Part shown: in pieces, positions 39,601-48,300 of the stretch
How positions within the stretch are numbered: the stretch's first letter is position 1
How the letters are laid out: each line of letters begins with the position of its first letter
Source of the DNA: Cyclobacterium sp.
Lineage (GTDB): Bacteria; Bacteroidota; Bacteroidia; Cytophagales; Cyclobacteriaceae
NCBI RefSeq assembly: GCF_014762705.1
Contig: NZ_JABURL010000046.1
Location: 62,001-126,000 of the forward strand
Direction: 5' to 3'
DNA: 64,000 nucleotides
The notes under the pieces: generated by a model
What the model saw: only the letters and a program-made list of their open reading frames with translations
Told to the model about the DNA's origin: nothing
Databases searched by the model: none
Position numbers and translations under genes: made by a program

Positions 39601-40070
39601 ATACTCGAACCATACAACATCTCCTCAATGATAATTTTGGAGGTATTGTAGAGTAACTCCTTTTTGAAAGATTCCCAAGAACCTGAATAGGCTACTTCTG
39701 CCAGCAGTTTGCTGAAAAAGGTTTGCCCATCTACTGTAAAATTATTTTCATTGAGGTTAAGGTTGCTCTGCAACAATTCCTGATTGGAATTGTAAATAAA
39801 AATTTTTGGCTTGGTGTAGGCCACATACCCGATAGACTGCGTTAAATTATCAAATTCGCCCTCCAAAAAATCAATCGCCCTTCGGGCATTGGTTTGTCCT
39901 CCGTCATAATAGTAAACCTCAAAATTGTTGGAGGTAAAATAATACCAATCCTTTTCTTTGTATTGAATCCTATTTTTACCAAATCTTTCTTGATCAAATT
40001 GGGCCAGGAGCGTTCCGCTACTGCCACAAAAGACCAATAACCAAATAAGTGCTAGATTTTTAAGTCTCAT
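36618..40070 (-). CDS. large TolB-propeller protein with C-terminal outer-membrane barrel and degenerate gluzincin region
   Basis: A 1150-residue exported protein (signal peptide ending SGTLLAQ, about residue 24). Residues about 35-270 resemble a peptidase-MA/M1-like gluzincin: PDWFIDGAALYLAKGW fits the second half of the fold, but the HExxH helix is replaced by IIIEEMLYG, so activity is doubtful. A PD40/TolB-type propeller follows (about 290-560; blades such as SGLSFSPDGKNLAYIQN and LDFAPNGQTMVLSAINN). A Ser/Glu/Pro-rich linker (about 590-750) leads to a beta-rich region ending FYVTLGYNF, typical of an Omp85/BamA-like barrel. Role unknown; outer-membrane assembly or surface sensing is inferred. 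It sits between a DAO-type oxidoreductase and yicC. Confidence 0.85.
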   Translation of the reverse strand: MRLKNLALIWLLVFCGSSGTLLAQFDQERFGKNRIQYKEKDWYYFTSNNFEVYYYDGGQTNARRAIDFLEGEFDNLTQSIGYVAYTKPKIFIYNSNQELLQSNLNLNENNFTVDGQTFFSKLLAEVAYSGSWESFKKELLYNTSKIIIEEMLYGSSISDAFQANLVNNFPDWFIDGAALYLAKGWSREMDDFVRHYLRDNENPKLFKLQNEEAGLVGQSIWNYIVEKYGKRYISSILNLSRINRNEENSISNTLGRRFKDFTNEWRKFYTDINQDVFQNFKDLDESNVIVTTPKNRFGAISGLSFSPDGKNLAYIQNTEGKFKVKIRELNSNRERVIFKGGYSSSEQEADYSSPAIAWRDTLNLVIATFKRGVTTLRMRAIDGSSQDKIFLRNITQILDLDFAPNGQTMVLSAINNGQTDIYTLNMRGQGRRITNDVFDDRTPIYLNDSTIIYSSNKTELPDSLMTGVIDVNNLPDYYNLFQLDLGDSISEKRLTNLNHINLLPKKLNNATILHLSEQSGITNIMRLGLGSNISSQVSAFNKSLESFDYDVENNKWAYSVRDGRQSMLVLETFPNMDQFTPSTPRIQLKQAKMLNERISNRRIQRGEEEDPDAEDRETEEISVAPSISEENLIPEVTEADTSLSGINLESLMLGDVVPDTSAVQPMESQQPVLQDTIPQSEAPMTGAINVDRLRFEREGGLDTDNYVFDTIPSLYGQESSRAEQEDTSLAERRSNILDAFRQQNMVKRVQGPRNYIPQFITTSLNTSFVVDPLRGFGINLSGRMTDLLDNHSIRGGIMAAMDFRSGSDIHFEYEYLKYRLDFRGRFDRRALIMREGNLTEQKYVLTKSEVGVSYPLSVNTRVSLSPFVAKSQYFNLNPDSILRGGDGPQSRLDINYAGGRAELVVDKTRQLGLYMEQGLKGKIGMVHYQGLNLSERSFSNVYLDIRNYQKIHKNITFATRLFAGSFFGNNPQKYLVGGMDNWLFNQFYQPPTNRPEVSPLRNENWVENSNLLFAEFVDLRGFDYDEIRGNNVITFSAELRIPLFSYLSRGNITSNFVRNFQLVGFYDTGSSWTNSAPWERVNDQNTEIINTEGSPFVITLNNFNNPWLQSYGAGIRTVLLNYYVKVDAARPIRNYSVEKTRFYVTLGYNF

Positions 40071-40101
40071 TTACCTGCCTAAGAAATTATTTTCCAATAT
40101 C

Positions 40102-41157
40102 TTAAATATACTTAAAAAATCGATTTATGTTCACTTCTTTTTGAAGTTCCTCCCCCCGAACCAAAAATTCCACCATTTTTTTACTAAAATAAGGGGACAA
40201 CGAAACACCTTTAGCTCCCAATCCCCCGAAGATGTAAACGTTTTCCTCTGATGGATGTTTTCCCAGCATGGGTTTTCTATCAATGGTCGCTGGTCTGATG
40301 CCAACCTGTTGATCGGTGACCTCTATTATTTTTGCTGAAATCAACTGTTCAAGTTTATCTAGAATTTCCTTTTTTCCTGAATCCGTTGGCATTAAGTCCA
40401 CATTTTGGTTGTCGTAGGTAGCGCCAACCTTACCCAGCCCATTTCCCATGTCAATTCTAAATACCCCTCTGTTTATTATTTCCCGGGAATGAAATTCCTG
40501 CCTCACAGTAAGAATTTCTCCTTTGACAGGGGTAAATGGCAGCCAATTGAAAAAGTTGGAATCCTTTGCCTGTATACCATTTGTAAAAACCAGGTTTTTT
40601 GCTTCTAATTGCCCGTAATGCCATGTCCCTTCAGAACTTTTATTTAAATGTCCGGCTAAAAACCGTACTTCTGTCAACATGCCTTGCTTCTTTACCCATG
40701 CCCGATAAGCTTTAAGCAGGCTTTTGATGTCCACATAACCGGATTTTTTTAACAAAAGTCCACCCAAATCATCCCTCACACCTGGAAATTGAGGGCCGGT
40801 GATCACTTTTTTTATAAAACCTGTAAATTGTTCATCAGCACTTTTGGCCAACCATTCATTTTGCTCTTCAAAAGAAATAAAGGGCCGGTAAATCCCAATG
40901 GGATACAAAAATTTTTGCTTTAAGAAACCCTCCATCTCCTTATAAAACGGTTCGATCTCATCAAACAATATATCCGCCAGCCAGGTTTTCACCAATTTTC
41001 TACCTGTGACAGGATTGTACAATCCTGCTGCAACCTTGCTGCTGCTGGAGGGATTACCATCATCGATAAGATGAACCTTGTATCCGGCCTCAAGAAGTCG
41101 GTAAGAGAGTATCGTACCAGCGAGACCCTGTCCAATAAGTAAAAAATCCACTTTCAT
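40102..41157 (-). CDS. FAD-dependent oxidoreductase, D-amino-acid oxidase family
   Basis: A 351-residue soluble flavoprotein. The N-terminal dinucleotide loop is GQGLAGTILSYRL (GxGxxG at about 8-13), followed at residues 31-34 by an acidic strand end. The segment SSKVAAGLYNPVTGRKLVKTW (split around 40-60) and the C-terminal VGIRPATIDRKPMLGKH and FGGLGAKGVSLSPY match the DAO/glycine oxidase group, close to the oxidase half of MnmC. The substrate could be an amino acid, a sarcosine-like compound or a modified tRNA base; nothing here decides. It begins 56 bases from the divergent MBL gene and 31 bases upstream of the propeller/barrel gene. Confidence 0.88.
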   Translation of the reverse strand: MKVDFLLIGQGLAGTILSYRLLEAGYKVHLIDDGNPSSSSKVAAGLYNPVTGRKLVKTWLADILFDEIEPFYKEMEGFLKQKFLYPIGIYRPFISFEEQNEWLAKSADEQFTGFIKKVITGPQFPGVRDDLGGLLLKKSGYVDIKSLLKAYRAWVKKQGMLTEVRFLAGHLNKSSEGTWHYGQLEAKNLVFTNGIQAKDSNFFNWLPFTPVKGEILTVRQEFHSREIINRGVFRIDMGNGLGKVGATYDNQNVDLMPTDSGKKEILDKLEQLISAKIIEVTDQQVGIRPATIDRKPMLGKHPSEENVYIFGGLGAKGVSLSPYFSKKMVEFLVRGEELQKEVNINRFFKYI

Positions 41158-41213
41158 GCCTGAAATTAAATCATTCTTTGTTATTTTGAACCTCTAACTG
41201 CTATCTATTTACC

Positions 41214-41867
41214 ATGCTACAAATTAAATCCTTTACATTCAACCCTTTCGCAGAAAACACGTATGTGCTCTATGATGAAACCGGGGAAGCCCTGATCATT
41301 GATCCGGGATGCTATGAGAAGCAGGAAAAAGGCGAATTGTTTGATTTCATCGCATCCAATGGGCTTGAACCTGTGAAGTTAGTGAACACCCATTGCCATA
41401 TTGATCACGTTCTTGGCAATGCTTTTATAAAAAACACCTACGATATTCCCCTTTGGTACCACAAAGAAGAAGAAGTAATCCTGAGAGCAGTTGGCAGTTA
41501 CGCTCCCAACTATGGATTCGCCCAGTATCAGGACAGCAAAGCGGATCATTACATCAAAGAAGGCGAATGGATCAAATTCGGAAACAACAAGTTGCTTTGT
41601 ATCTGGGTACCCGGACATTCTCCCGGGCACCTGGTATTTTACGATGAGCATACCAAAAGCTGTATTGGTGGTGATGCATTGTTTAAAGGAAGTATCGGCA
41701 GAACAGACCTCCCCGGCGGCCACCATGAGACCTTGATTCAAGCCATTAAAACAAAACTTTTTGTACTGCCTGATGAAGTTACCGTTTATCCTGGCCACGG
41801 TCCGGAAACGAGCATCGGGGAAGAAAAGAAAACCAATCCTTTTGTAGGGGAAAATATAACGCATTGA
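41214..41867 (+). CDS. metallo-beta-lactamase-fold hydrolase (glyoxalase II-like)
   Basis: A 217-residue cytosolic enzyme. The zinc motif THxHxDH is present as THCHIDH (His60, His62, Asp64, His65 with Thr59), followed by GHSPGHLVFYDE (about 140-151), GGDALFKGSIGRTDLPGG (about 157-174) and VYPGHGPETSIGEEK near the C-terminus. This is the hydroxyacylglutathione-hydrolase-like branch, which cleaves thioesters; the true substrate is unknown and many Bacteroidota lack glutathione. Its TGA stop overlaps the TTG start of pssA, beginning a run of overlapping genes up to 48300. Confidence 0.92.
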   Translation: MLQIKSFTFNPFAENTYVLYDETGEALIIDPGCYEKQEKGELFDFIASNGLEPVKLVNTHCHIDHVLGNAFIKNTYDIPLWYHKEEEVILRAVGSYAPNYGFAQYQDSKADHYIKEGEWIKFGNNKLLCIWVPGHSPGHLVFYDEHTKSCIGGDALFKGSIGRTDLPGGHHETLIQAIKTKLFVLPDEVTVYPGHGPETSIGEEKKTNPFVGENITH

Positions 41868-42568
41868 ACATAAAAAAACATATCCCCAATACCCTCACCT
41901 GTTTGAATTTATTGTCAGGCATGTTGGGGATTCTGTATGTAGTACAAAATGGACCTTACTATGGTTTCTATTTTATCTTAGCAGCAGCTGTTTTGGATTT
42001 TTTTGATGGTTTTGCAGCACGATGGCTAAAGGTACAAAGTGATATAGGCAAACAACTGGATTCTTTGGCAGACCTGGTCACCTTTGGCGTATTGCCTGCA
42101 TTTATTGCCTTTTTTTTAATCCAGTCCGGGCAAGCCCACCCATTTCTTCCATACATCGCCTTCTTTATTGGCATCCAATCTGCGATCAGGCTCGCCAAGT
42201 TCAATATTGATGAGAGGCAGGAAGATCGATTTATCGGGTTGCCAACCCCTGCCAATGCCTTGTTCTTTTCTACCCTGCCTATATTGGCCGAAAATTCAAC
42301 ATTTCTGAGCAATTATTTGTTAAACCCCTGGTGGTTATCAACCATTACCCTTATATTTTCGTTACTACTGACGGCAGAAATTCCATTATTGGCTTTAAAA
42401 TTCAAGGATTTTAGTTGGAAAAAAAACCTATTCCGCTACCTGCTATTGTTGATTTCAGCCGTCAGCCTCATTTTCTGGGGCTGGGCAGGTATACCCATAG
42501 CGGTTTTGTCCTATATCCTGCTATCGTTGATAAGTAACAGATTCGAAAAGAATGTGGGAGAAACATGA
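41864..42568 (+). CDS. pssA: CDP-diacylglycerol--serine O-phosphatidyltransferase
   Basis: A 234-residue integral membrane enzyme that makes phosphatidylserine, the precursor of phosphatidylethanolamine. The CDP-alcohol phosphotransferase signature DG-x2-AR-x8-G-x3-D-x3-D is present around residues 43-66 (FFDGFAARW, then GKQLDSLAD). Six to eight hydrophobic helices follow. The start is TTG 41864 overlapping the upstream stop; no ATG in frame precedes the first conserved segment NIKKHIPNTLTCLNLLSG. It overlaps porU by 17 bases, an unusual pairing of phospholipid synthesis with T9SS maturation. No phosphatidylserine decarboxylase is visible nearby. Confidence 0.93.
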   Translation: MNIKKHIPNTLTCLNLLSGMLGILYVVQNGPYYGFYFILAAAVLDFFDGFAARWLKVQSDIGKQLDSLADLVTFGVLPAFIAFFLIQSGQAHPFLPYIAFFIGIQSAIRLAKFNIDERQEDRFIGLPTPANALFFSTLPILAENSTFLSNYLLNPWWLSTITLIFSLLLTAEIPLLALKFKDFSWKKNLFRYLLLLISAVSLIFWGWAGIPIAVLSYILLSLISNRFEKNVGET

Positions 42569-45500
42569 GTTTGTGCGAATAACCTTTTTGACCGGTTTAC
42601 TCTTTTTGCTGAACGGTCCAATCCTTATATCACAGCAATTTTTCAAATTCCCTGTCACCAAAGAAGGCGTATACCATATCAGCCAGGAACAAGCCACAAA
42701 TTGGGGGCTGGGGTCCCTGGAACAGATCAGCATTTACGGGATACCGGGAATGCTTCCTCAAATAGTAGATAGCAGCTCACTTGAACTTAAGGAGATCCCA
42801 CAAAAACGAATGGGCAATAGCCTCTACTTTTTTTTAAGCCAGGCAGATCAAATCCTAATAGATGGTAAATCGGCAGTGTTCGAACCCCATCATTATACGG
42901 ATACCCTGCATTATTTAATTGGAACGGGAAATGCCCCTGAAAACCTTGTCAAGCCGGCTTCCCCCGAAACGTTTTCTGCGCAGGAGCCGGACACCAATCA
43001 GCCCTTGTATCGCTATGAGCATTTCAAAATTGAAGAAGACAATATTCTTACTTCCGGCAGGGCCTGGTATGGATTCCGTACCTTTACCAATGGCAGTAAA
43101 ACCATTACCTTTCCCAAACCAGTTCAAAGACCAGATGAAAACCTTTCGGTTGTAGCACAGGTGATGGCCCAGTCCTTTGGCGAAAGCCTTTTTAGATTTA
43201 CCTTAAACGGAGAAGAAGTAGGGGAAATCAATATACCCTCCATACCCAATAGCAGGTATGCTATCAAAGGAAGGGAGGCTGTTTTTGAAACCCAAACTCC
43301 TTTTCCGGAAAGTGGAGATCAGCTTAACTTCAGGTTTACTTATTCTTCCACCAATCCAAATGGCGCAGGATTTCTGAAAAACATATTAATCGGTTTCCCT
43401 TACCTGGGTCCGGATTGGCAGGAAGGAGTATATTATAATATTTCCGAAAATGTTTATTCAGTCAATAGTACTTCGTTGCATTTTTGGGACATAAGTGATT
43501 TTTATAATGTAACGGAGCTTAAGGCTACACCTACCTTGCAAACCCAGGCCAGCAAATTGGTGGCTTTTGACCCGGAAAATACGGCTGAAATACCTCAGCC
43601 AAAATCAGTGAAAAACCGCTCTCAGCTTATATCCGGATACCCTTCCTTGATCATTATCAGCGCTGAAGAACTTTGGGCTCCGGCCCAAAGACTTACAGCT
43701 TTCAAAAACGACATTGGAATGCCCTCATCCCTTGTCGCCCTACAGGACATTTACGATACCTTTGGCTATGGCAACCCGGACATTAGCAGTATCCGAAACT
43801 TTTTGGCCCAACAATGGCAGGAGGGGAAAAAGCTTCAAAATGTTTTATTTTTTGGTAAAGGAAGTTTTGACTATAAAAAAAAATTAGGAGGCCGGCCCAA
43901 CCTGGTTCCTACCTACAGTTCAAGAAACAGCCTGAATCCACTAACCACTTATGGTTCTGATGATTATTTCGGATTTTTAACACCCGGAAAGGGTGAATGG
44001 GAAGAAACCGATGCCGGAGACCACCTCCTGGATATTGGAGTGGGTAGAATTCCGGCTATTAATGCCCGTGAAGCTGGCATTGCCGTAAATAAAATCATTC
44101 ATTATCAAACCGGAAATCCGGGTCAGTGGAAAAGAAAGCTGCTTTTTATTGCAGATGATGGGGACAACCATATCCACCTGAATGATGCAGAAAACCACAC
44201 CGCCTATCTGAACGGGCAGCACCCTGAATTCGAACTTAGAAAATTGTATCTGGACAGCTTTGATCAGCAAAAGGATGGTGACATCCAAACTGCACCAATG
44301 GCCAAAGCGGCATTTGCCAGGGAACTGGAGGAAGGCCTGCTGATGGTCAATTATACCGGTCACGGCAATGAACTTACCTGGGCGGCGGAGAATGTATTCA
44401 GCGTCAGTGATATAGCAGACTGGCCGGAGACCGGCCATTTTCCCATTTTTGTCACAGCCACCTGCGAATTTGGAAGGCATGACAGTCCATTCCTGCGTTC
44501 AGGGGCAGAAGAACTTTTGTTGGCTTCCAATAAAGGGGCCATTGCCGTTTTAACTACAGGCCGCCCCGTATTCAGCAGTGTGAATTATTCCCTGAACAAA
44601 GCCTTTGTTGAGGCTGTATTCAGTGAAAATGGTAAGCTGACACTGGGGGAAATTTTCAAGAAAACCAAAAACAACAGTCTGAATGGTCCTTTAAACAGGA
44701 ATTTCTCCCTGTTGGGGGATCCTTCCATAATGGCAGATCTCCCTGACCTGACTGCCAAGACCACCTCACTAATTTCCCTTACATCCGGGATTGAAACAGA
44801 TACCCTGGCAGGTTTGCAAAAATTGATATATTCTGGGGCGGTCCGGGACCCGGTATCAACCGCCAAAATCAATCAATTTAATGGGGAATTTGAAATCAGG
44901 GTTGAAAGTTATCCCCGAAGCAGGGAAACCCTTGGTGACGAAGGGCCATCTACTTCGTACCTGGAATACAACCAAATTTTGTTCAGGGGACAGGGGCAAG
45001 TGAAAAACGGGCAGCTGGAGGGAGAATTGATACTGGGTAAATTGGACACCAACACTGTAGTCCCTGGAAAAATTAAATTATATGCCCTGGATAAAGAAGG
45101 GGAAAAAGAAGCTTTTGGAGGAATGGAAATCTTGCTGGGGCCGGATAAGTCAGGCATTCCTCCAGAGAATGAAGGGCCAGCCATTGAAATCGTTTTTTAC
45201 GACAGCCTGGAGAATCCCTCCTCTATTTCTTCCAGGCAAAGCCCCATCTGGGTGTATTTGCGGGACCCATCCGGTATACAGGTAGGTCATCCCGAAGGCA
45301 TCAGCCTTCAACTCAATGATGCAACACCTGTATCCCTTATCGCGAATTATACTGCCCTTTCAGGCAGTTTTCAGGAGGGATACATCAAATTCCTGATCAG
45401 CGACTTACAGGAGGGAGAAAACTCACTGATCGTTACTGCCAGAGATCTTCTCGGAAATGAGAGCAACCTCAGAAAAAATATTGAAGTAAAGGGAAGTCAA

Positions 45501-45812
45501 AGGATGCAAATGGAGGAGGTGGTAGGCTACCCAAATCCTGCTACCGATCAGGTTGATTTTAAAATCACACATAATCGACCCGGAGAAAATTTAATTTTGA
45601 ATTTGAAGGTGTTTTCTTTATCCGGAAGTGAAATATTTTCATTGCAACGGCGTTTCCCAAAAGCTGAACGGTCCATAATGGACATTCAATGGATATTTTT
45701 ACAAAGCAAAACCAAATATCCGGCAAAAGGAACTTATCTTTACGAAATTAATCTTCAATCTGAAGAAGACGGTGCTTCAGAAAGAAAGTGGGGCAAAATT
45801 ATTATTCAATGA
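42552..45812 (+). CDS. porU: type IX secretion system sortase PorU
   Basis: A 1086-residue gingipain-family (C25) cysteine protease at the cell surface. It removes the C-terminal sorting signal of T9SS cargo and can attach cargo to A-LPS. A signal peptide occupies the N-terminus (hydrophobic core about 12-26). The catalytic His is in YTGHGNELTW (His about 604) and the Cys in TATCEFGRHDSP (Cys about 638). An Ig-like region follows, and the protein ends in a FlgD/CTD-like beta-sandwich (PNPATDQVDF ... GTYLYEI), as PorU itself carries a CTD. It overlaps pssA at its start and porV at its stop (ATGA). Confidence 0.94.
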   Translation: MWEKHEFVRITFLTGLLFLLNGPILISQQFFKFPVTKEGVYHISQEQATNWGLGSLEQISIYGIPGMLPQIVDSSSLELKEIPQKRMGNSLYFFLSQADQILIDGKSAVFEPHHYTDTLHYLIGTGNAPENLVKPASPETFSAQEPDTNQPLYRYEHFKIEEDNILTSGRAWYGFRTFTNGSKTITFPKPVQRPDENLSVVAQVMAQSFGESLFRFTLNGEEVGEINIPSIPNSRYAIKGREAVFETQTPFPESGDQLNFRFTYSSTNPNGAGFLKNILIGFPYLGPDWQEGVYYNISENVYSVNSTSLHFWDISDFYNVTELKATPTLQTQASKLVAFDPENTAEIPQPKSVKNRSQLISGYPSLIIISAEELWAPAQRLTAFKNDIGMPSSLVALQDIYDTFGYGNPDISSIRNFLAQQWQEGKKLQNVLFFGKGSFDYKKKLGGRPNLVPTYSSRNSLNPLTTYGSDDYFGFLTPGKGEWEETDAGDHLLDIGVGRIPAINAREAGIAVNKIIHYQTGNPGQWKRKLLFIADDGDNHIHLNDAENHTAYLNGQHPEFELRKLYLDSFDQQKDGDIQTAPMAKAAFARELEEGLLMVNYTGHGNELTWAAENVFSVSDIADWPETGHFPIFVTATCEFGRHDSPFLRSGAEELLLASNKGAIAVLTTGRPVFSSVNYSLNKAFVEAVFSENGKLTLGEIFKKTKNNSLNGPLNRNFSLLGDPSIMADLPDLTAKTTSLISLTSGIETDTLAGLQKLIYSGAVRDPVSTAKINQFNGEFEIRVESYPRSRETLGDEGPSTSYLEYNQILFRGQGQVKNGQLEGELILGKLDTNTVVPGKIKLYALDKEGEKEAFGGMEILLGPDKSGIPPENEGPAIEIVFYDSLENPSSISSRQSPIWVYLRDPSGIQVGHPEGISLQLNDATPVSLIANYTALSGSFQEGYIKFLISDLQEGENSLIVTARDLLGNESNLRKNIEVKGSQRMQMEEVVGYPNPATDQVDFKITHNRPGENLILNLKVFSLSGSEIFSLQRRFPKAERSIMDIQWIFLQSKTKYPAKGTYLYEINLQSEEDGASERKWGKIIIQ

Positions 45813-47026
45813 AAGTAAACACAAAAATTCTTCCATCTTTAACTTTTTTATTGGCTTTCACTGTTTTTCAAATAGAAAGTCATGCACAAATCTCCATACC
45901 TCAGCTTTCGGGACAAGACCAAAACAGAAGGGTGATCATTACCGCGGTACCGTTTCTTAATTTTGCTCCCGACAGCCGCCATTCTGCTATGGGTGATGCT
46001 GGGGTGGCCACCTCTCCGGATGTCAATTCGGCTCACTGGAATGCCGGAAAGCTGGCATTTATTGAGGATGACATGGGCTTTTCCTTATCTTATTCACCAT
46101 GGTTGGGGCGCCTTGTTCCGGACATGTCCCTAAATTACCTTACCGGATACAAAAGGATTGACAATGTTTCCGCTTTTGGTATCGACCTGAGGTATTTTAA
46201 TATGGGTGATATACAGTTAACGGATTCAAGGGGTAATCCTCTGGGTGATTTTAGTCCAAGAGATATTGCCATAGGAGGCACCTACTCCAGAAAACTCTCA
46301 GACAACTTATCTCTGGGCATCAGTGCCAGGTTTATTCATTCAAACCTTTCCGGAAACCTGAGTTCAGCCGGGGGAAATGAAAGCAGACCGGGAGTAAGTG
46401 TAGGCACAGACGTAGGTATTTACCACAGTTCGGAAATTATTCTTTCCGATAAGGAAGTGGACTTTTCCTGGGGCATTAACCTTTCCAATATCGGTCCCAA
46501 AATCACCTATAACAGTGCGGAAGACCTGGATTATCTTCCCACAAACCTAAGAATTGGATCGGCCCTTAGCATACCAATGGATGAAATGAATACCATTACC
46601 TTTGCCCTGGACCTCAATAAAATGATGGTCCCTACACCACCCGTATATGAGGTGGATGAAAACGGCCAATTGGTTTTGGACCCCAATACCAATCAACCCA
46701 ATATTGAAGCTGGAAAAGATCCCTCCAGGCCCCTGTTAAGTGGGATGTTTGGTTCCTTTTTTGATGCTCCTGACGGGTTCAGCGAAGAAATGAGGGAATT
46801 GATGATAGCATTTGGCACCGAATATTCCTACGATGATAAATTTGCTGTAAGAGCGGGGTATTTTTATGAAAATCCCAATAAAGGCGGCAGGAGATATTTT
46901 ACCATGGGTGTTGGGTTTAAATTTAACCGATTGGGATTCGATTTCTCCTATCTGGTGCCACAAGTTCAAAATCACCCCCTGGCAGAAACTTTAAGATTTA
47001 CGCTATTGTACAACCTGGAAAGATGA
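45809..47026 (+). CDS. porV: type IX secretion system outer-membrane protein PorV (LptO)
   Basis: A 405-residue FadL-like beta-barrel. PorV binds cargo emerging from SprA and passes it to PorU for cleavage. The ATG at 45809 overlaps the porU stop (ATGA) and gives a signal peptide (core about 7-20, cleavage after SHAQ); a GTG seven codons upstream is less likely. Family segments include LNFAPDSRHSAMGDAGVATS (about 52-71), HWNAGKLAFIEDD and a C-terminal barrel strand ending LRFTLLYNLER. Long aromatic beta-strands run throughout. The stop overlaps the M16 gene's ATG. SprA at 26521 is its partner. Confidence 0.94.
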   Translation: MKVNTKILPSLTFLLAFTVFQIESHAQISIPQLSGQDQNRRVIITAVPFLNFAPDSRHSAMGDAGVATSPDVNSAHWNAGKLAFIEDDMGFSLSYSPWLGRLVPDMSLNYLTGYKRIDNVSAFGIDLRYFNMGDIQLTDSRGNPLGDFSPRDIAIGGTYSRKLSDNLSLGISARFIHSNLSGNLSSAGGNESRPGVSVGTDVGIYHSSEIILSDKEVDFSWGINLSNIGPKITYNSAEDLDYLPTNLRIGSALSIPMDEMNTITFALDLNKMMVPTPPVYEVDENGQLVLDPNTNQPNIEAGKDPSRPLLSGMFGSFFDAPDGFSEEMRELMIAFGTEYSYDDKFAVRAGYFYENPNKGGRRYFTMGVGFKFNRLGFDFSYLVPQVQNHPLAETLRFTLLYNLER

Positions 47027-48300
47027 AGGTAAACCGAAGCCAGGCACCAGGTTACCAGATTCCTGACCAAATCACCCTGACACCACCCGAATACAGGACC
47101 CTGTCCAATGGTATTCCCGTATACTTCATGCCTTCTCCAAATATTTTGGCCGTCAAAATAGAAGTCATCTTCCCTGTACAATATACAGAAGCGGTCCTTA
47201 ACAAACCATTGCTTCCCTTTTTTATGCTTCACATGATCCTGGAAGGCACCAAAGACCTAAAATCTGATGCCCTGGATGATTTTTTTGATTTTCATGGTTC
47301 CGAAGCAGAGGTAGTTTCCGGATATGAAAGGCAAGGGCTTAGCTTGCTTACTACCCAAAAACACCTGACAGCAGTATTACCGGTCTTCAGAACTTTGTTT
47401 ACAGCGGCAACTTTTCCTGAAAAATCCCTGGTCAAAAAGAAATCACAAAAAAAATTGAGCATAGGGATTCAAAAGGAACAGACTTCTGCCCGCGCCAACC
47501 AATTGATCAGGTCTGGTCTCTTCGGTAAAGACCATCCTTTTGGCCATCAGGCAACCGAAAATGATGTGGATGCCATAAACAGAGAAGATCTGATTGACTA
47601 TTACAAAAACGGTTTTTTATCCAGTCCTCAATTGTTTGTTACCGGAAATCTGTCTGATATGGAACTGCAGGCCGTAGCAGAATCCTTTGATAACCTGCCA
47701 CTAATCGCAGAAAAAATGGATTTTTTCCCTATTTCCCCAGTTACCCAATCAAGGCAGATAGAGCACAAACCGGAAGCCCTGCAATCCAGCATCAGAATAG
47801 GAAAATGGATGGTGCCATTGTCTCATCCGGATTATTTGGCACTCTCGGTATTCAACACCCTTCTGGGAGGGTATTTTGGAAGCCGCCTGATCAAGAACAT
47901 CAGGGAGGAAAAGGGCTATACCTATGGGATAAACAGCTTTCTGGGAAGTCTTAATGGATCCAACTATTGGATGGTAGCGGCAGATGTGAAAGGGGGATAT
48001 GGGGAAGAGGTAATTCAAGAGGTCTATAAGGAAATCCAACGCCTCAAACAGGAACCTGTACCGGAAGAGGAAATAGAAATTATCCGAAATTATCTTGCAG
48101 GAAACCTGTTGGCCAATTTCAGCAGTCCCTTTGACTTGATGAGTCATTTTCAGCAGGTCCATTTTCAAGGGCTTGATTTTTCTTTTTATACCCGGCAATT
48201 GGACTTTATAAGAAAATTTGAGGAAAAAGACCTGGTGGAGAAAGCTGATAAATATTTTGGCCTGGAGGGAATGCAGGAAGTAATCACAGGAATGGTTTAA
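47023..48300 (+). CDS. M16-like insulinase-fold protein, apparently lacking the zinc site
   Basis: A 425-residue protein with two insulinase-like halves. In active M16 peptidases the first half carries HxxEH followed by a GT; here the corresponding stretch reads FFMLHMILEGT, so the first His and the Glu are replaced and only the last His remains. The second half keeps the Arg/Tyr substrate motif in IREEKGYTYGINS (about 304-316). This is the pattern of the non-catalytic partner in two-chain M16 systems such as mitochondrial MPP-alpha. No signal peptide is visible. The start overlaps the porV stop (ATGA). The stop overlaps the stop of the convergent GT2 gene. Confidence 0.87.
   Translation: MKVNRSQAPGYQIPDQITLTPPEYRTLSNGIPVYFMPSPNILAVKIEVIFPVQYTEAVLNKPLLPFFMLHMILEGTKDLKSDALDDFFDFHGSEAEVVSGYERQGLSLLTTQKHLTAVLPVFRTLFTAATFPEKSLVKKKSQKKLSIGIQKEQTSARANQLIRSGLFGKDHPFGHQATENDVDAINREDLIDYYKNGFLSSPQLFVTGNLSDMELQAVAESFDNLPLIAEKMDFFPISPVTQSRQIEHKPEALQSSIRIGKWMVPLSHPDYLALSVFNTLLGGYFGSRLIKNIREEKGYTYGINSFLGSLNGSNYWMVAADVKGGYGEEVIQEVYKEIQRLKQEPVPEEEIEIIRNYLAGNLLANFSSPFDLMSHFQQVHFQGLDFSFYTRQLDFIRKFEEKDLVEKADKYFGLEGMQEVITGMV

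Noticed and set aside
42870-42895. GTTCGAACCCC resembling a tRNA T-arm.
   Set aside because: It lies in the middle of porU and no acceptor or anticodon arms can be formed around it.
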